Part shown: positions 21,926-33,230 of the stretch, one piece after another | Layout: every line of letters starts with the position of its first letter | Numbering within the stretch: position 1 is the first letter of the stretch | Assembly: GCA_021307315.1 (NCBI GenBank) | Contig: JAJSPD010000148.1 | Span: 1-53,400, forward strand | Source: Bisporella sp. PMI_857 | Lineage: Eukaryota > Ascomycota > Leotiomycetes > Helotiales > Helotiaceae | Direction of reading: 5' to 3' | Length of the DNA: 53,400 nt | Program-made: the position numbers and the translations under genes | The notes under the pieces: generated by a model | Database searches by the model: none | The model's input: the letters and a program-made list of their open reading frames with translations, nothing else | What the model was told of the DNA's origin: nothing

Positions 21926-22559
21926 AACTGTACAGTTTTTCAAAATAGAACATCTCCGTGTGGTCCGTTGACTTCTAAGATCTTTATTGCGTTAATGCAA
22001 TATATGAAACTCGATTGGGGATAAATCAGACAAGTAGTATTTTGCATAAGCTACTGCTTTTCCTGGCACCTGGATTTTTTCGAGGCTACTATTTGAGAAA
22101 CTCGAGCGCAAATCTTACTGTATATACAACAATTTGATACATTTAAAGCAAGCCAGAAATACTAAGACCAAGACTTTATATCCAACAACTTTACTCCGCT
22201 GAGACTACTTTTTACTCGCCTCAGATTTATCTCGTTCAGCAACAAACAGTACTAGCGTAAAGATTTTCGTAGGTATGCTACTAAGTGAATTATTAGTTAT
22301 GTTTTATTTAGCACTTTGTTGGAGACATACTTTTTACTCGCCGCCTTGCGAAGTATCTCGTCCGTAGGCGGGTCTGTAAGCTTATTCGATCTTTGAAAAT
22401 GACTGGCTATTGTTGGATCTGTGGGCTGACTCTAGGTAGTTCCAGATTTAGCGGTATGCTCGGATGATGGCTGATTCGGGCTACTTGGTGTATGCTTGTT
22501 TGGCTATTGTCAACGTGGAGAACTGGTATATTATTTGATAGGATGAGATATATACAGAA

Positions 22560-22655
22560 GTGAGAAACTTCAGAGGTTGCTTGAAGAGTTTGGATGAATG
22601 CGAAGATGGTAATGATCAAACTTGAGGGGAACTTCCTACTTTTATATATTTATAA
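22560..22655. repeat. Promoter/leader block, copy 2
   Basis: Degenerate second copy of the AAA+ upstream block. The sequence downstream on the minus strand (22619-22400) has no intact gene. Confidence 0.6.
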
Positions 22656-23699
22656 TCTCAAGCTATTTACGCGTTGGAAGTTTTGTTGTGTCCGTTTTAT
22701 TCGATCGAAAAACGGAGCTCGTTTTTTCAGCCAATACTTGACCAAGCACTTTGGACACTTAAACTCGGCCGGCACGCTATAATTCTTCGGATATAAGGAT
22801 CTTTTTTCTATTTTATGCCGTAGTCGCTGTCGCTTTGTCGAGCTAACAGACATACTGCATATTCGCCGTCCTAAAATAAGCCACTGGAAAACTCCGCTAA
22901 ATTGAAATGCTCGGGTATGAATTTTAGCTGACGTAGCTATAGTAATACTAAACTTTTTCAGGTGCAATATTGGATAGAGGAGGAAGAACCGGTTTAGATA
23001 TTGTTAGACTGTATGGTATATTGAGCAGTCGAGAATATTACAGGCACGAAGAATGCTAAGATTATATGTACGGAATCCACAATTATACTAAGCATTTGTT
23101 CGTTTTTAAAAGTTAAGCGATCTTCCGCCGATTATACTATGATTTCTAGTAGCTAATTTATGTGTTCTGCTTTAGCGACGATTAATACATGACAAGATCT
23201 TCTTTTGAAAGCCTACTGCATTTAAACAATCGGTCGCGATTCTACTATTTACGACAGGGTATTCGAAGTGTAGATGTACTTAAGATAGCAAAAGTGATCT
23301 AGTAATATCAGCACTTTGGAATATTTAGTAGCAAATATTGAGAAGCTTACTTATGCGGATGAAACCAAGCTTCTAGGAATCTGGTTTGTACCGCCGACGC
23401 TTAAAAGTATAACAATCGAGACGACAATTAAAATACACAAGATGTTACTTTCCAGAAGATGCGGGTGAAGTGTCCGGCTAAAAGAAAGTAGTTTTAAGTA
23501 TGAAAAAGATACAACAGAGTATAGTGTACAACTCGAGCAAAGTAAGATAACTATAATCGACGGCAGATCTTTATTGCTGTTTCCAAACTTATAGCGGTGT
23601 CAACAACAATCGTAGGTTTATATTTGGGTTGTAATCTACTATATACACAGTTCAATGTTTAGGGAAATATTCAGGATTCTTGTTGCAAAGAGAACGTGT
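22656..23699. other. AT-rich intergenic region, no supported gene
   Basis: A minus frame at 22650-22967 contains a CPKC motif but no convincing domain or start. The rest shows nothing. Confidence 0.4.
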
Positions 23700-24245
23700 T
23701 TAAGCTTTGGTAAAATGGTTGTAGTGATATACGAGCAGGCTTCTATCTATAAACGTGTTATTGAAAGAAATGTGTTTGTTCAGGGTATGTACTTCGTATA
23801 TTCCCACTATGCTAATATTTACAATAAGCAAACAAATGTATGCAATCTGGTACTTGTAGCTATCTGATTTTTTTAGTTTTATTGCTTGGAGATGAAAAGA
23901 ATTGCTTATACTGTTTCTTGACGACACAAAGCCAAAAAGCAGGCTAGACGCTATGAATGAGATAATAGACACGGTTAACTGCAATGGCTGGTTCGATCGC
24001 GGCAGGAAATAGCTACTTAGTCGAATAACAGCTGCTATAAAGAAGGCAACAGAAAGGACGACGGCTGTTGGGAAAGGGATCGGGGAACCGGGGAGCCTGT
24101 ACAAGACTGCCATTGGGATAGAAAGAAATGAGCGGTGGGTAGCGAACAATATGGTAAGTGAGGGCAAAAGAAAATAAGGCAAACATGCATTGGTTAGGAA
24201 TAAGGAAAGCACGCTGATTGCGTCGTTCTGCAGTTTTTTATACAT
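23700..24245 (-). CDS. Putative multi-pass membrane protein
   Basis: A 181-codon frame from an ATG at 24245 (a later ATG gives a shorter start). Three or four hydrophobic stretches are visible: SVLSLFLTNACLPYFLLPSL, FPTAVVLSVAFFIAAVI, LTVSIISFIASSLLFGFVSS and IAYICLLIVNISIVGIYEV. No family recognised. Upstream block C lies just 5' of it, so it may share the duplicated promoter. AT-rich context makes chance hydrophobicity possible. Confidence 0.35.
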   Translation of the reverse strand: MYKKLQNDAISVLSLFLTNACLPYFLLPSLTILFATHRSFLSIPMAVLYRLPGSPIPFPTAVVLSVAFFIAAVIRLSSYFLPRSNQPLQLTVSIISFIASSLLFGFVSSRNSISNSFHLQAIKLKKSDSYKYQIAYICLLIVNISIVGIYEVHTLNKHISFNNTFIDRSLLVYHYNHFTKA

Positions 24246-24299
24246 TAAGCGGGATCCTACGTTCGAGTGTAATGCGCATGAGGGTGGGCCACAGTTTCA

Positions 24300-24385
24300 G
24301 ATCGTCGGGGAGAGCAAGATATTGATGTGGAGTATTGATAGCGTTTGGACGGGATATTGTTGGAGGAAGAACGTTTTTATGTGGT
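24300..24385. repeat. Upstream block C, copy 2
   Basis: Second copy of the block at 21841-21925, about 2.4 kb away and in the same orientation. Confidence 0.65.
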
Positions 24386-24990
24386 ACTATTTATTACTAG
24401 TGCTTCGAATTAGTTAAGGCACTGCTGTAAAGCATCGAAGCTCGTATGCAGATCTTTATTCTCGAAGCGGCTGGCGGCTTATGATTGAGGTATGATGGTT
24501 TGTCAGTTTATTATGCGGATAAGGCGGGGGGAAACGATACATTGAAGTGGAGTATTAAGGAAGTTTCATTAATGCCTTTTTTGGCTTGCAGGCAGGACTC
24601 AGGGTCCTGCCAATTGACTTCTCTCCGTATAGGACTTTTATGCAGACAACGCGGAGAGAAGCATATATCTGTAGGGAAGATGTGGGACCAATGCTAGTAG
24701 GATATTGATTCACTATACAGCAGTGTAAGAAAATAGTTTACAGTGTTATTGATATGTTTTACATAGAACGTTTTTGTGCAGTACTTTTTTGATTCCTGCT
24801 TTTTGAAGAAGCATGGCAAACCGTTTTCGTATGTTTATTATTCAGACAAAGCGTGAAGTAACGCGTTGAATGGAAAGGTGCTATAGCTTTCTTTTTGAAT
24901 TGATTAACTTAGTTTAGCATGTTGATATGACGTTATGCTGAACTACAGTACGGGTAGACTGGAGCATTGGGCTGATTGGGAATTGCAGCT
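24386..24990. other. Intergenic, no supported gene
   Basis: Contains short inverted repeats only, such as GGCAGGAC...GTCCTGCC near 24592 and CTTCTCTCCG...CGGAGAGAAG. Confidence 0.4.
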
Positions 24991-25246
24991 ACAAGTTGTG
25001 GTCCAGTCGATAGAGGGATCACAAGTTGTGGTACATGTGGAGAATATTACAAGTCGTGATTTTTGTCGATGGAAGGATTACAAGTTGTGGTATATGTAGA
25101 GAATATCACAAATCGTGATCTTTGTCGATAGAGGGATCACAAGTTGTGATACATGTGGAGAATATTACAAGTCGTGGTCTTTGTAGATGGAGGGATCGCA
25201 AGTCGTAGTTTTTGTCGATAAAGGGATTACAAGTTGTGGTAGCCGA
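24991..25246. repeat. Tandem repeat built on ACAAGTTGTGGT, about nine units of 28-31 bp
   Basis: Two unit types alternate: one continues ACATGTGGAGAATATT, the other TTTGTCGATGGAGGGATC, giving a dimer of about 59 bp. A stray copy lies near 27125-27160. Non-coding. Confidence 0.85.
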
Positions 25247-25698
25247 AAACAGGGATGCCGCCTGAAAAGTTAAGCGCTTTAGCAGTTTACGTGGCTTCTA
25301 TATTCTGTACTTTCTTGGGCCATTCGATCGCGTCTTTCTTTTTTACGCTTTCAAGACAGCGCTTTCTTTTTCTCGTTTCGCCTTTACGATATATTTTATT
25401 ATGGATGCTACCGAAGAAGCAAATATATCAACAACTTGCAGTTTGGGACGTTATTGGGCACTGGCGTTAGCCTATACGGCTGCCTGGAACAGACTAGTGT
25501 TCGGCCTGGTTTATAAGGCTAGAGACTTAAATAATTAGTTATTATGGGATAATCGAAGCGATTGCGCTTCATTTTTTACGAGCAACAGCATTTCAATACT
25601 TTTTCGTGCTTAACTTTATCTGTTTTTATATAATTACTAGAAATCGTCGGTAGGTGCACTTGATAATTTTGACTATTATTTTTTAACGAGAGTAGAAT
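25247..25698. other. Intergenic, no supported gene
   Basis: A 71-codon plus frame at 25255 has no motif. A TATATAA near 25629 may serve the kinase-like gene. Confidence 0.35.
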
Positions 25699-26475
25699 AT
25701 GGAAGTTTGCGAACAGAACGAGGCATTCGCCGAAGCGTATAGAGATCTTGTATTTTCCCATACTAAGATTATACTTAGAGAAGGCGATCAATATTACTAT
25801 GCGATTACTAGTCGTTGTTATTTCGCTACTTCCGAAGTAGATTTACTTGAACTCGACTTTGTTTCGATTCCAGCTTCGCAAATCTGGCCGCTATTTTCAA
25901 GACAATTTACACGAGCGCTTGAGCTATTACTTCGGGATTGTTATGTGAAGCGACTTAGTCTACTATATTACGGCGACACCGAGGCTTTTACTGAACTGAG
26001 CAGTCTGCTGTTGAATGAGGCTGGAGTTTGCGAGATCCTGAGGGCGTTTCTTTACTTTAATATCGCTCAATATTTTGGATGCATGGTCGAGAACGATAGA
26101 ATAACGGGCTTTTGTTTTGTCAAGTACGGCGTGAATTTGTTAGAAAGGGTAACTAAGGACTTTCGCTTTTTCGATATAGACTTCTTTTTGCGGGGTATTC
26201 AGAAGGGTATTCAGCACTTTTATAGCTTGGATCTTATTCATTGCGATTTTAACCCGACCAATATTCTGATGGATAAGGACACTCCGGTTATTGAGGATTT
26301 CGATTCTTGTTGACGTAAAAGAGAAAAATTAGGTTTTAAGGCTGGGACAAGAGGTTGGACGAGTGAGGCTTTCAAGTTTGCAAGCCTTAAGAATGATGAA
26401 TATGGATTGTCAAAGATTCGAGATTTTTTATTTCAAGTGAAGGATGCCGAAAAACTATTGAGATTTCCTATTTAG
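25699..26475 (+). pseudogene. Protein-kinase-fold gene with one in-frame TGA
   Basis: Starts at an ATG (25699). Kinase-like landmarks in order: YVKRLSLLYYGD with a likely beta-3 Lys (residue 84), the acidic helix LNEAGVCEIL, the catalytic loop LIHCDFNPTNIL (H181, D183, N188) and EDFDSC in place of the DFG motif (200-204). TGA at 26311-26313 follows, but the frame runs on for 53 codons (EKLGFKAGTRGWTSEAFKFA) to TAG at 26473-26475. That tail is what fungal proteins of this type carry. The lost codon is probably CGA (Arg) or TGG (Trp). The product is a small atypical kinase or phosphotransferase of unknown substrate. Apart from the stop it looks intact. Confidence 0.72.
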
Positions 26476-28520
26476 GCTATTTGGGCGGCGTAGCTAAACC
26501 AACTTCAGCGACTAAACATTCTGACTGTGTCCGACTTTACTTTTTTTGCTTTTATATTGCTACCAAAGTTTGTAGTTCGGGATGAACCTGACGCTTATCA
26601 GCATTTTTCTGAGGCAAATTACCGTACTCACTAATTTTATTACTACTGAGCTGGGGGAGGTACGTAGCTGGTCGAATATTTGCAAGTTGTTGATCCACAG
26701 TTACGCTTTTTATATACGTATTTGGATCTATCGGTGCGGGTGCTTGTCTTGAAATCACAAGCGTTTGTTGGTTTTTTAATTTCAACGGCAGCTATCCTAA
26801 TAATAAAGTTAGCAGTGTAATAGTACGAATATAATAAGTAGGCGTACTTTCCGAAGGATTTGTATTTTTGTGTTTTAAAGTGCGCCGAAAATTCGTATTT
26901 TCGTGTGTTTTGAAGTCACAATAGAGTTTTTCGATCTCAGCAAACTACTCTGGCTTTATACTTGTGAAGAGTTGTTAATTACTGTAGTAATTTAGGAGCT
27001 TTAGTCTGCTAGACTGTTTCAAAATGTGGCTGCAGATATTAAATAGCAAGCAGACACTATATTATACATTGCTTATGTTTGCGCCCTGCTAACTTGAGTT
27101 ATCTCGGCCTTAGCGTGCGTAAAGATGTGGAGGATATTACAAGTTGTGGTCTTTGTTAAAAGAAAGTTGTAGTCAACAAGTCGTAATTTCTGCGATATTC
27201 GTGAACGAAGCTGAAGCCTTAATGACAGCTTACCGAGTTCAACAGGCGGAGTGTTACGTGGGGCAATTTTGACGGGCGCGATAGCTATCCGGGCTATCAA
27301 ATTTATACGGCGAAAAAGGATCTGTTTTAGAATCCGAAAGTTTTAATCTGACTAAGCAAATAGCTCCACGACTTTTAGCTTTGAATAAATGACACCGTGC
27401 AAGAGAATGCAGTTGAGTTTTTATACTTTTTGAGACTACTACTACTTATAGAATCCGCAATATACTCCGTAGAAGCCTCGAAAGAAACTTTTTTTAATTA
27501 TGGCTTTCTGGACCGGCAAGACCCGATAGTTGGGGATGGTATTTAAGAAATAGAGAAGAGGGGCTTCGAGTTTTTTTCGGAATATGGCCTGGATTTTTGC
27601 CAGCAACACGTCTTTAATACAGTGAGTACAACGAAACATTTGTAGTATTTATCTAATGCTTTTTAGCACATTCTATTTATCGCGAAATCCTTTTTCGGCA
27701 ACGAGATCTTTGTTTTTGCACACTGCTTGAGATATATAGTATATTCGGGCCATATTTTGTGTTTCAGGAGGAGTGGTTTAAAGGCTGGACGGCGGGCTTT
27801 AGCAGTTTATTTGTTGGCCAAAGGATCGCGAGTTGGCTATTACGGCTTACATCACTATTTTTTGCTTACTACAAAAGGGATAAGGTTTTTGAACGAAATT
27901 TTTTAATCTGTACTAGATGAAGTAGGGTGCTAAAGCGAAGAGAAAGCATTTCTTGATGGTGGCTTGTAAGCTGTGGCTCTATAATGTAGTCGCATGTATT
28001 GATATATTCGCAAAACAATTTTCGATGCTCGAATTGGTTTCGAACTCCAGGAAAGATATGCAATTACATTTGAATTTGCGACAGTCGACGTAATCAAGAA
28101 CTGGCCAAAGATGGTTTTTTCGAGCTTACTAGAGTTGATACAAAAAGTGGAGGAAATGGAGCGCGATTTGAAAAGCCGAAAATTCCTAAATATCCGAATG
28201 AACTTTGTATTTAGAGATCCTGTTGAAAGTACAAATGCATAGTTATAACAGCTTAAGGTCTTCCGTTTTTTATGTTCTTAGCCGGATTCTTTGTTTGTAC
28301 CTATTCCGTTTATAGTCTAGGCCAGTTTATAATGCCAAATATAGGAGCATCGAAGTCGATATTGTCCAGAGCTGAGGCTGGTCTTTCGATAGACTCGGGA
28401 TAAAACGCTTTTGTTGAAATGTTCGGAAAGCCGGCTTTGGCTGGGGGTACGGCAATATTCGAAGGAAGCATAAGTGCTGTAGCCGACGGCGTGAAGGAGA
28501 CGGCTGTATGTGCATTTTGT
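26476..28520. other. AT-rich intergenic region, no supported gene
   Basis: Small minus frames (26552-26785, 27073-27300, 27442-27639, 27869-28063, 28327-28515) show no domain and no splice-supported extension. A repeat core ACAAGTTGTGGT copy lies near 27138. Confidence 0.4.
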
Positions 28521-29273
28521 CTAATGTGAGCTCAGAAAAGACATTTCAAGAGGGTTAATACCATTGACAGGCTGAAAACCGAGCTCGCTTATGACACCAA
28601 CTTTGCGCAATTTAGCGCTTTGAACTCCTGAAGTCTTTGATTTTACATCTTTTACTTCGCGCACTTTTTTATTGCTTTTTTCAACGTGGAAGAGACGTCT
28701 TTTTTCTGCAAGGTCTAGTTCGTTGGCAGCTCGCTTGCGCAACTTATTACACATTTGGTTTATATAGGTAGTTTTGATCGTACTTACGTTCTGGTGCTGT
28801 TCGGCATGTTTTATGTAGTTTTTGGCTCGTTTTGAAACGTGTTGACAGCACACATATACTTCTTCGCACTTGACGTCTGCATTAAAGTTAACAATCCCGC
28901 TTGGAGAAGAAGGACAATGGTTTACGTTGTTCAAAATGCTTCCGAAGTCTTTGTCGGGTTCTGAATAATTTGTTTCTATCGCAATCTTTGAGAGGACAAT
29001 TATGCTTTATTTCAGGCCGCTCGGCATTTTCGTGTATATTTTGGTCGTGGTCGTTGCTATTTAAGTTTTGGTCGTTGCTGTTTGGATCGTCGCTATTTGC
29101 TTTCGTGTGGGACCGGTATATTTCCAGCTGAGCGGACAAATATTCTTCGAAAGCCTGGAGAAAGTCAGTTTTGTACTTGTAAGTAATTGCGTACTAACTC
29201 GGTATTCGTTAAAGTGAGCACGAAATGCATCGTTAGTCGGAAAGAAAGCAGAGCAGGTACATTGTAGCCGCAT
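28521..29273 (-). CDS. C2H2-type zinc-finger-like protein, three exons
   Basis: Exons 29273-29199, 29154-28926 and 28876-28521 join in frame to 219 residues. The introns are 44 and 49 nt, with AACTGAC and TGTTAAC branch sites. Cys/His pairs occur near the N-terminus (CTCSAFFPTNDAFRAHF), in the middle (CPLKDCDRNKLF...LRKHF) and across the second junction (CEEVYVCCQHV...YIKHAEQH). An acidic/Asn-rich linker separates fingers one and two, and the C-terminal third is basic. It probably binds nucleic acid; the target is unknown. Unlike most neighbours it has no internal stop. A long inverted-repeat element begins 58 bp upstream. Confidence 0.75.
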
Positions 29274-29330
29274 GTCGTTCGATATGCTGAAGGCGATTGA
29301 TCACGATCGGAGATGAGAAAGCAGAAGGAA

Positions 29331-29627
29331 CTACGAAGCTCTGGCCCAAAGGTCTTGCGACTACGCTAGTGATGGTGGGCTGAAAAGTGGCAGCAGGTTG
29401 GTCTAACCCAGCAACCATGAGAAGCCTATAATGCTGTGACCTTCAGGCTACAGGATGTTTTACAGGCAGCCAATTTAGCGACGGAGCCCTGTAATGATCA
29501 CTAAAGTAGGAACTCTCTTCAGCGTCTCCAGGCTTCTCTCTCGTTGCTAGGCCAGACCAACCCCCTGCCACTTTTCAAGCCACCCCCACTAGCGTAGTCG
29601 CAGGACTTTTGGGCCAGAGCTTCGTAG
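29331..29627. mobile_element. MITE-like element with inverted repeats of about 100 bp
   Basis: The left arm starts CTACGAAGCTCTGGCCCAAA and the right arm ends with its complement TTTGGGCCAGAGCTTCGTAG. The arms match over about 100 bp (also GACTACGCTAGTG, AAAAGTGGCAG, GTTGGTCT). Total 297 bp, non-coding. No target duplication could be assigned. It sits in the promoter region of the zinc-finger gene. Confidence 0.82.
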
Positions 29628-30752
29628 AGTACTCCGATCTGCAAATCACCCGTCCAGCCAATCAACATTTGTTAAATTCCATAAGGATAATTAGCCGAAG
29701 ATGTTCTCGTGGCAAATGCGGCAGGACTTCAACTTATTTAAACTCTTCGCAACTCCTCTCAACCCCTCTGAGAGTTGGGCTTCCACATTGATCAACATTT
29801 CTTTCTCTACGCAACAACACTTTTGCCCGTATATCTTGAAAAATCAATAAGACTATTAGAGTCGCGCATTATACCACTAATATCCTTTTCTACTCTTTTA
29901 AACAAAAATATATCTTTTTGCGAAACTTGCCACAACAATGGTATCAAAGGAGGCGAATGCCCTACATGCGGCGCGACAGGCTAAGCATCAAAGGATTGAG
30001 CAACGAAGAAGTTAAACATTACTTGAGAGGTAAACAAATCTGGGCTTTGAACACTGGCTATTTATTATTTATAGGAAGTGCTCGGTTGACTATTTTCAGG
30101 TGAAGAAAAGGATTAAGCTGGACTATTATAACTTGACACTTTTTTTTTCAGTTCTTTCGCAGTAGCAGAAGCTACTGTCTCGGAAAGCTTAGGAAAGTGC
30201 TTGTGACAACGTTTAGGCCGTACTTTCCGTACTGGTCGCGCTGAGCCGATAGAAGCCGATTCTTGCTCGATGGTAGAAGTAAGTGAAATGGTCCACATGC
30301 AGGACGATAAGGGACTTTGGAAGTAGTGGGGTTATAATGTCGATACTAGACCGAATACATATCAGTCTACTTTAGGCTCTAATTTTTCAGACTCGAAAAG
30401 TGTCTACACAGTATGCATGTGACTCGGTTACTACGTTCCAGTGTCTTATTGGGTTGCTCCAATAATACAGTTGTAAACAAATGGCTTTGCCCAATGAAGA
30501 TTTCTTGTTTGTAACTCGAGAGGTTGATGAAATGTTATCTGCAGAAAAAGTTGTCGTTTGGCGGGCTTTGCAAGAGTAGTAGGGCTCGATGTTATGTAGC
30601 GGAGACGCAGTTATAGGTGGTTGCAAAAAGACAAATTTTCGCTTATCAATATTTGAGGCAGCAGAATCGAGCTTGAATCGCTAAATACTGTAAGCTTTGT
30701 TGTAATTTTACAATATACTACGAAGTACACCAATGGACCCAAAGCCGTATAC
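29628..30752. other. Intergenic, no supported gene
   Basis: A plus frame near 29775-29984 ends with CETCHNNGIKGGECPTCG, a paired CxxC pattern, but has no good ATG or splice model. Other frames show nothing. Confidence 0.4.
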
Positions 30753-30906
30753 TTAAGCGGCCTGTTTACCCGATATCAGAAGGCTATATGTTCCCTTCGA
30801 TTTTGAGGGTAGTATTGCTAAGAAGCCAAGCATATTGAGGGGCAATATCCTCCTTTAGTTAGGGAACGTGTGGCTTTCTGATATCGTAGAGTAAACAGGC
30901 CCTTAA
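30753..30906. mobile_element. MITE flanked by TTAA
   Basis: Inverted ends GGCCTGTTTAC...GTAAACAGGCC extend inward through CGATATCAGAA and GTTCCCT for about 45 bp. TTAA occurs at both borders (30753-30756 and 30903-30906). 154 bp and non-coding. A TTAA duplication would fit a piggyBac-type miniature element, though only 1-2 bases lie between the TTAA and the TIR on each side. Confidence 0.78.
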
Positions 30907-30998
30907 AATAGAGGTTTCCTCCAACATTACAAGCTTAGCCTCTTTCTCCCCTTTTTCCCCGCAACATTATCTTATCACTTTCCACATTCTACAGCATT

Positions 30999-31303
30999 AT
31001 GTGCGAGTACACTGAAGCAGATATTATTCTTGATGATTGTACCAGACTTATTAAGCACAAAATAGTAAAACGTCTTTTCAGACGGTGCAAAAACCGGCCA
31101 AAGCCAGGACCCCGCTGCGCGGAACCTAGACTTAATACATTCCTCGGTTCCTTTTTCACTTCTAACCGAAGAAGGCCATGTAAATTTTGTCGGGACTCCG
31201 GCCAATCCGTTGGAACTGAGCGATATAAGGATGTAAGTCGCATTATTTGCTTTTCATAAATCATTTTAATGCGTAATAATAGCATGATCTTTATAGTGAC
31301 TAG
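30999..31303 (+). CDS. Small cysteine-containing protein, two exons
   Basis: ATG at 30999; exon 1 to 31232, intron 31233-31282 (GTAAGT...AATAG), exon 2 31283-31303, 84 residues. It is basic (RLFRRCKNRPKPGP) with a CKFC pair (C62, C65) near RDSGQSVGTERYKD. No signal peptide or recognised domain. The splice model is reasonable but short. Function unknown. Confidence 0.4.
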
Positions 31304-31502
31304 TAAGGAAGTCGAAAACATAACTTGGAATAATTAGTCCGAGGGCGTTTTCGGTGACCAGCGCAGGGTGGAAGTAGTGGAGTGGCGAAGTCGTACAAAG
31401 TAGCTAGCTCGGTTAGATTTAGGATGGCTTAGCGTCGACGTAGAAATACGTTCCTTCCCTAACATCGCCCGTCACATATTTCTTTAAATATCCACAATCT
31501 AT

Positions 31503-32331
31503 ATGTCACAATCCAACAACAACCCAATAGTCTTAGACCTTAATAGCCTTAAATTCCTTTCAGCCGGCAAATCTGGAATTGTGTATACAATTGACGAGGA
31601 AAGAATTCTGAAAGAATATAATAAGAAAGACGACATTGAAGCTGAGCGTTTAGTATTTGCACGTCTCGGTTTACATGCGAACATTGTGCGACATTTAGGC
31701 GCTACGAGCAATGGTTCTATCATTTTTGAACGCGGACAGCTTTTCCGGACGGTAATCGAAAGTACGAATGCAAACAAGATCCCGTTGGAGAGAAAACTTC
31801 GCTGGCTCAAAAGTGCTGCAGAAGGAATTCGACACATGCACTAAAATAGAATCATTCATGCTGATATCGGATGTCACAATATAGTCTTGGTTCATAACTG
31901 TGTGAAAATAATTGATTTCGAAAGTTCCAGTATCGATAGCGAAGAAGCAACGTTTAGTTATAAGTAGTTTAGCTACTAAGACTCAATACTAACAATAAGT
32001 CAAAAGACCGATATTTTCGCTTTTAGATGTGCGATATACGAAATAATAACAAGCAAGCCTTTTCACCACGATCTTGCGGCATCGAACAACCGAAAGGATC
32101 TTGTTAAACGAAGATATGCCGAAAAAATATTTCCCGAAGTCGCAAATATATCGTCCGGCACAGTAATGCAAAGTTGCTGGAATAGTACTTTCAATTCTAT
32201 GAGTAAGGTTCTTTAAGCACTCGAAGCAATCAGCCTACCGAGTACAAGCGGAGCTGGCGAGGAGTATTCTAAGTACCGAGCGTGTTGCCCGCTGGAATCT
32301 ATCGCGAGATATTTTTGCGTCTTATGCAAAT
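31503..32331 (+). pseudogene. Protein-kinase pseudogene with four or more in-frame stops
   Basis: Starts at an ATG (31503). Kinase order is clear: glycine-rich AGKSGIVY (21-28), RILKEY with the likely beta-3 Lys (37), DIEAERLVFARL (alpha-C), IIHADIGCHNI (catalytic loop, HAD for HRD), IIDFESS (DFG position), SQKTDIFAF and AIYEIIT. In-frame stops sit at 31842 (TAA), 31965 (TAG), 31977 (TAA) and 32214 (TAA), with no frameshift between them over 700 bp. Loss by C-to-T/G-to-A substitutions alone fits RIP-like mutation. It would have been a small Ser/Thr-type kinase; substrate unknown. Confidence 0.78.
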
Positions 32332-33230
32332 AATTGCCTGTGAAAAATAAGAACTGGCTCAACATTACCGCGCTAAACAGGCGAAAGCTGCAATGATGGA
32401 TTTTATGGTACTAGGGCTGCATTGATCGGAGGGATTTAGATATACAAAAAGAGCGTACTACGAACGACTACAAAGGCTGATAAAGCAAGAGAAAAGGGTA
32501 TTTGTCCGAGCTGCTATCTGCAGCTTTGATAGTGACACCACTACGGCGAGTACAGCTGCGTGTGCCCGGAGGAACATCCCTCCTTAAAAACATGTAATGA
32601 GGCATAATAATAAAGGCGTAAAAGCGATAGGCACGTGGATAGCAGCAACTGCTATCGCAGGAAATAATCGGCAAGCACAGTAGCGCCTAAAGCTTCATTT
32701 GCATGTCTGTATAACTATTGTATCAAAAACCGACGAAGACTAAGATTAAGTTAACTCTAGTTATTATTAATTCTACTATAACGTCCATCTATGCGTGCCG
32801 AAAAAAATAATAGGTACTTTGACTTTGAGCATCTTAAAATCTGTGCACACCTTAATATCTCCTATTATTTTTTATAAATCATGTTCTATAGCTATTTCCG
32901 GATACCCTAAACCCTTCTTACTAGAAAATCACGTCGTATCGTCGCTTTTACGTCTGATTTGCAAAGAGTGTCCTTTTATAGCGTAATAAACTTCCTTTAC
33001 CACAGCTTCCACTACTAAGCTTATGCTATCCCAATACTTATAAAAGAGTTATCCGGGCTTTCAGGCTTTACTTCGATGCAAAGCTCGTCAAGTAGCCTTA
33101 GTGGCTGTTGTGGCGTGCAGATTTCACGCAAAATCGCTACGCGGATCTGTACCTCGGATCAATGCGAGACGATTTTAGTTGAGTGCGAAACAACCCCGCA
33201 ATATTTACGTCGTAATTCAATTATGAAGCT
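32332..33230. other. Intergenic, no supported gene
   Basis: Only short frames without motifs, read on both strands. Confidence 0.4.

Noticed and set aside
22650..22967. Minus frame with FKCPKCLVKYW
   Set aside because: A single CxxC in AT-rich DNA, with no recognisable domain or promoter.
29775..29984. Frame ending in paired CxxC motifs (CETCHNNG, CPTCGATG)
   Set aside because: No ATG in a sensible place and no splice model; too short to call.
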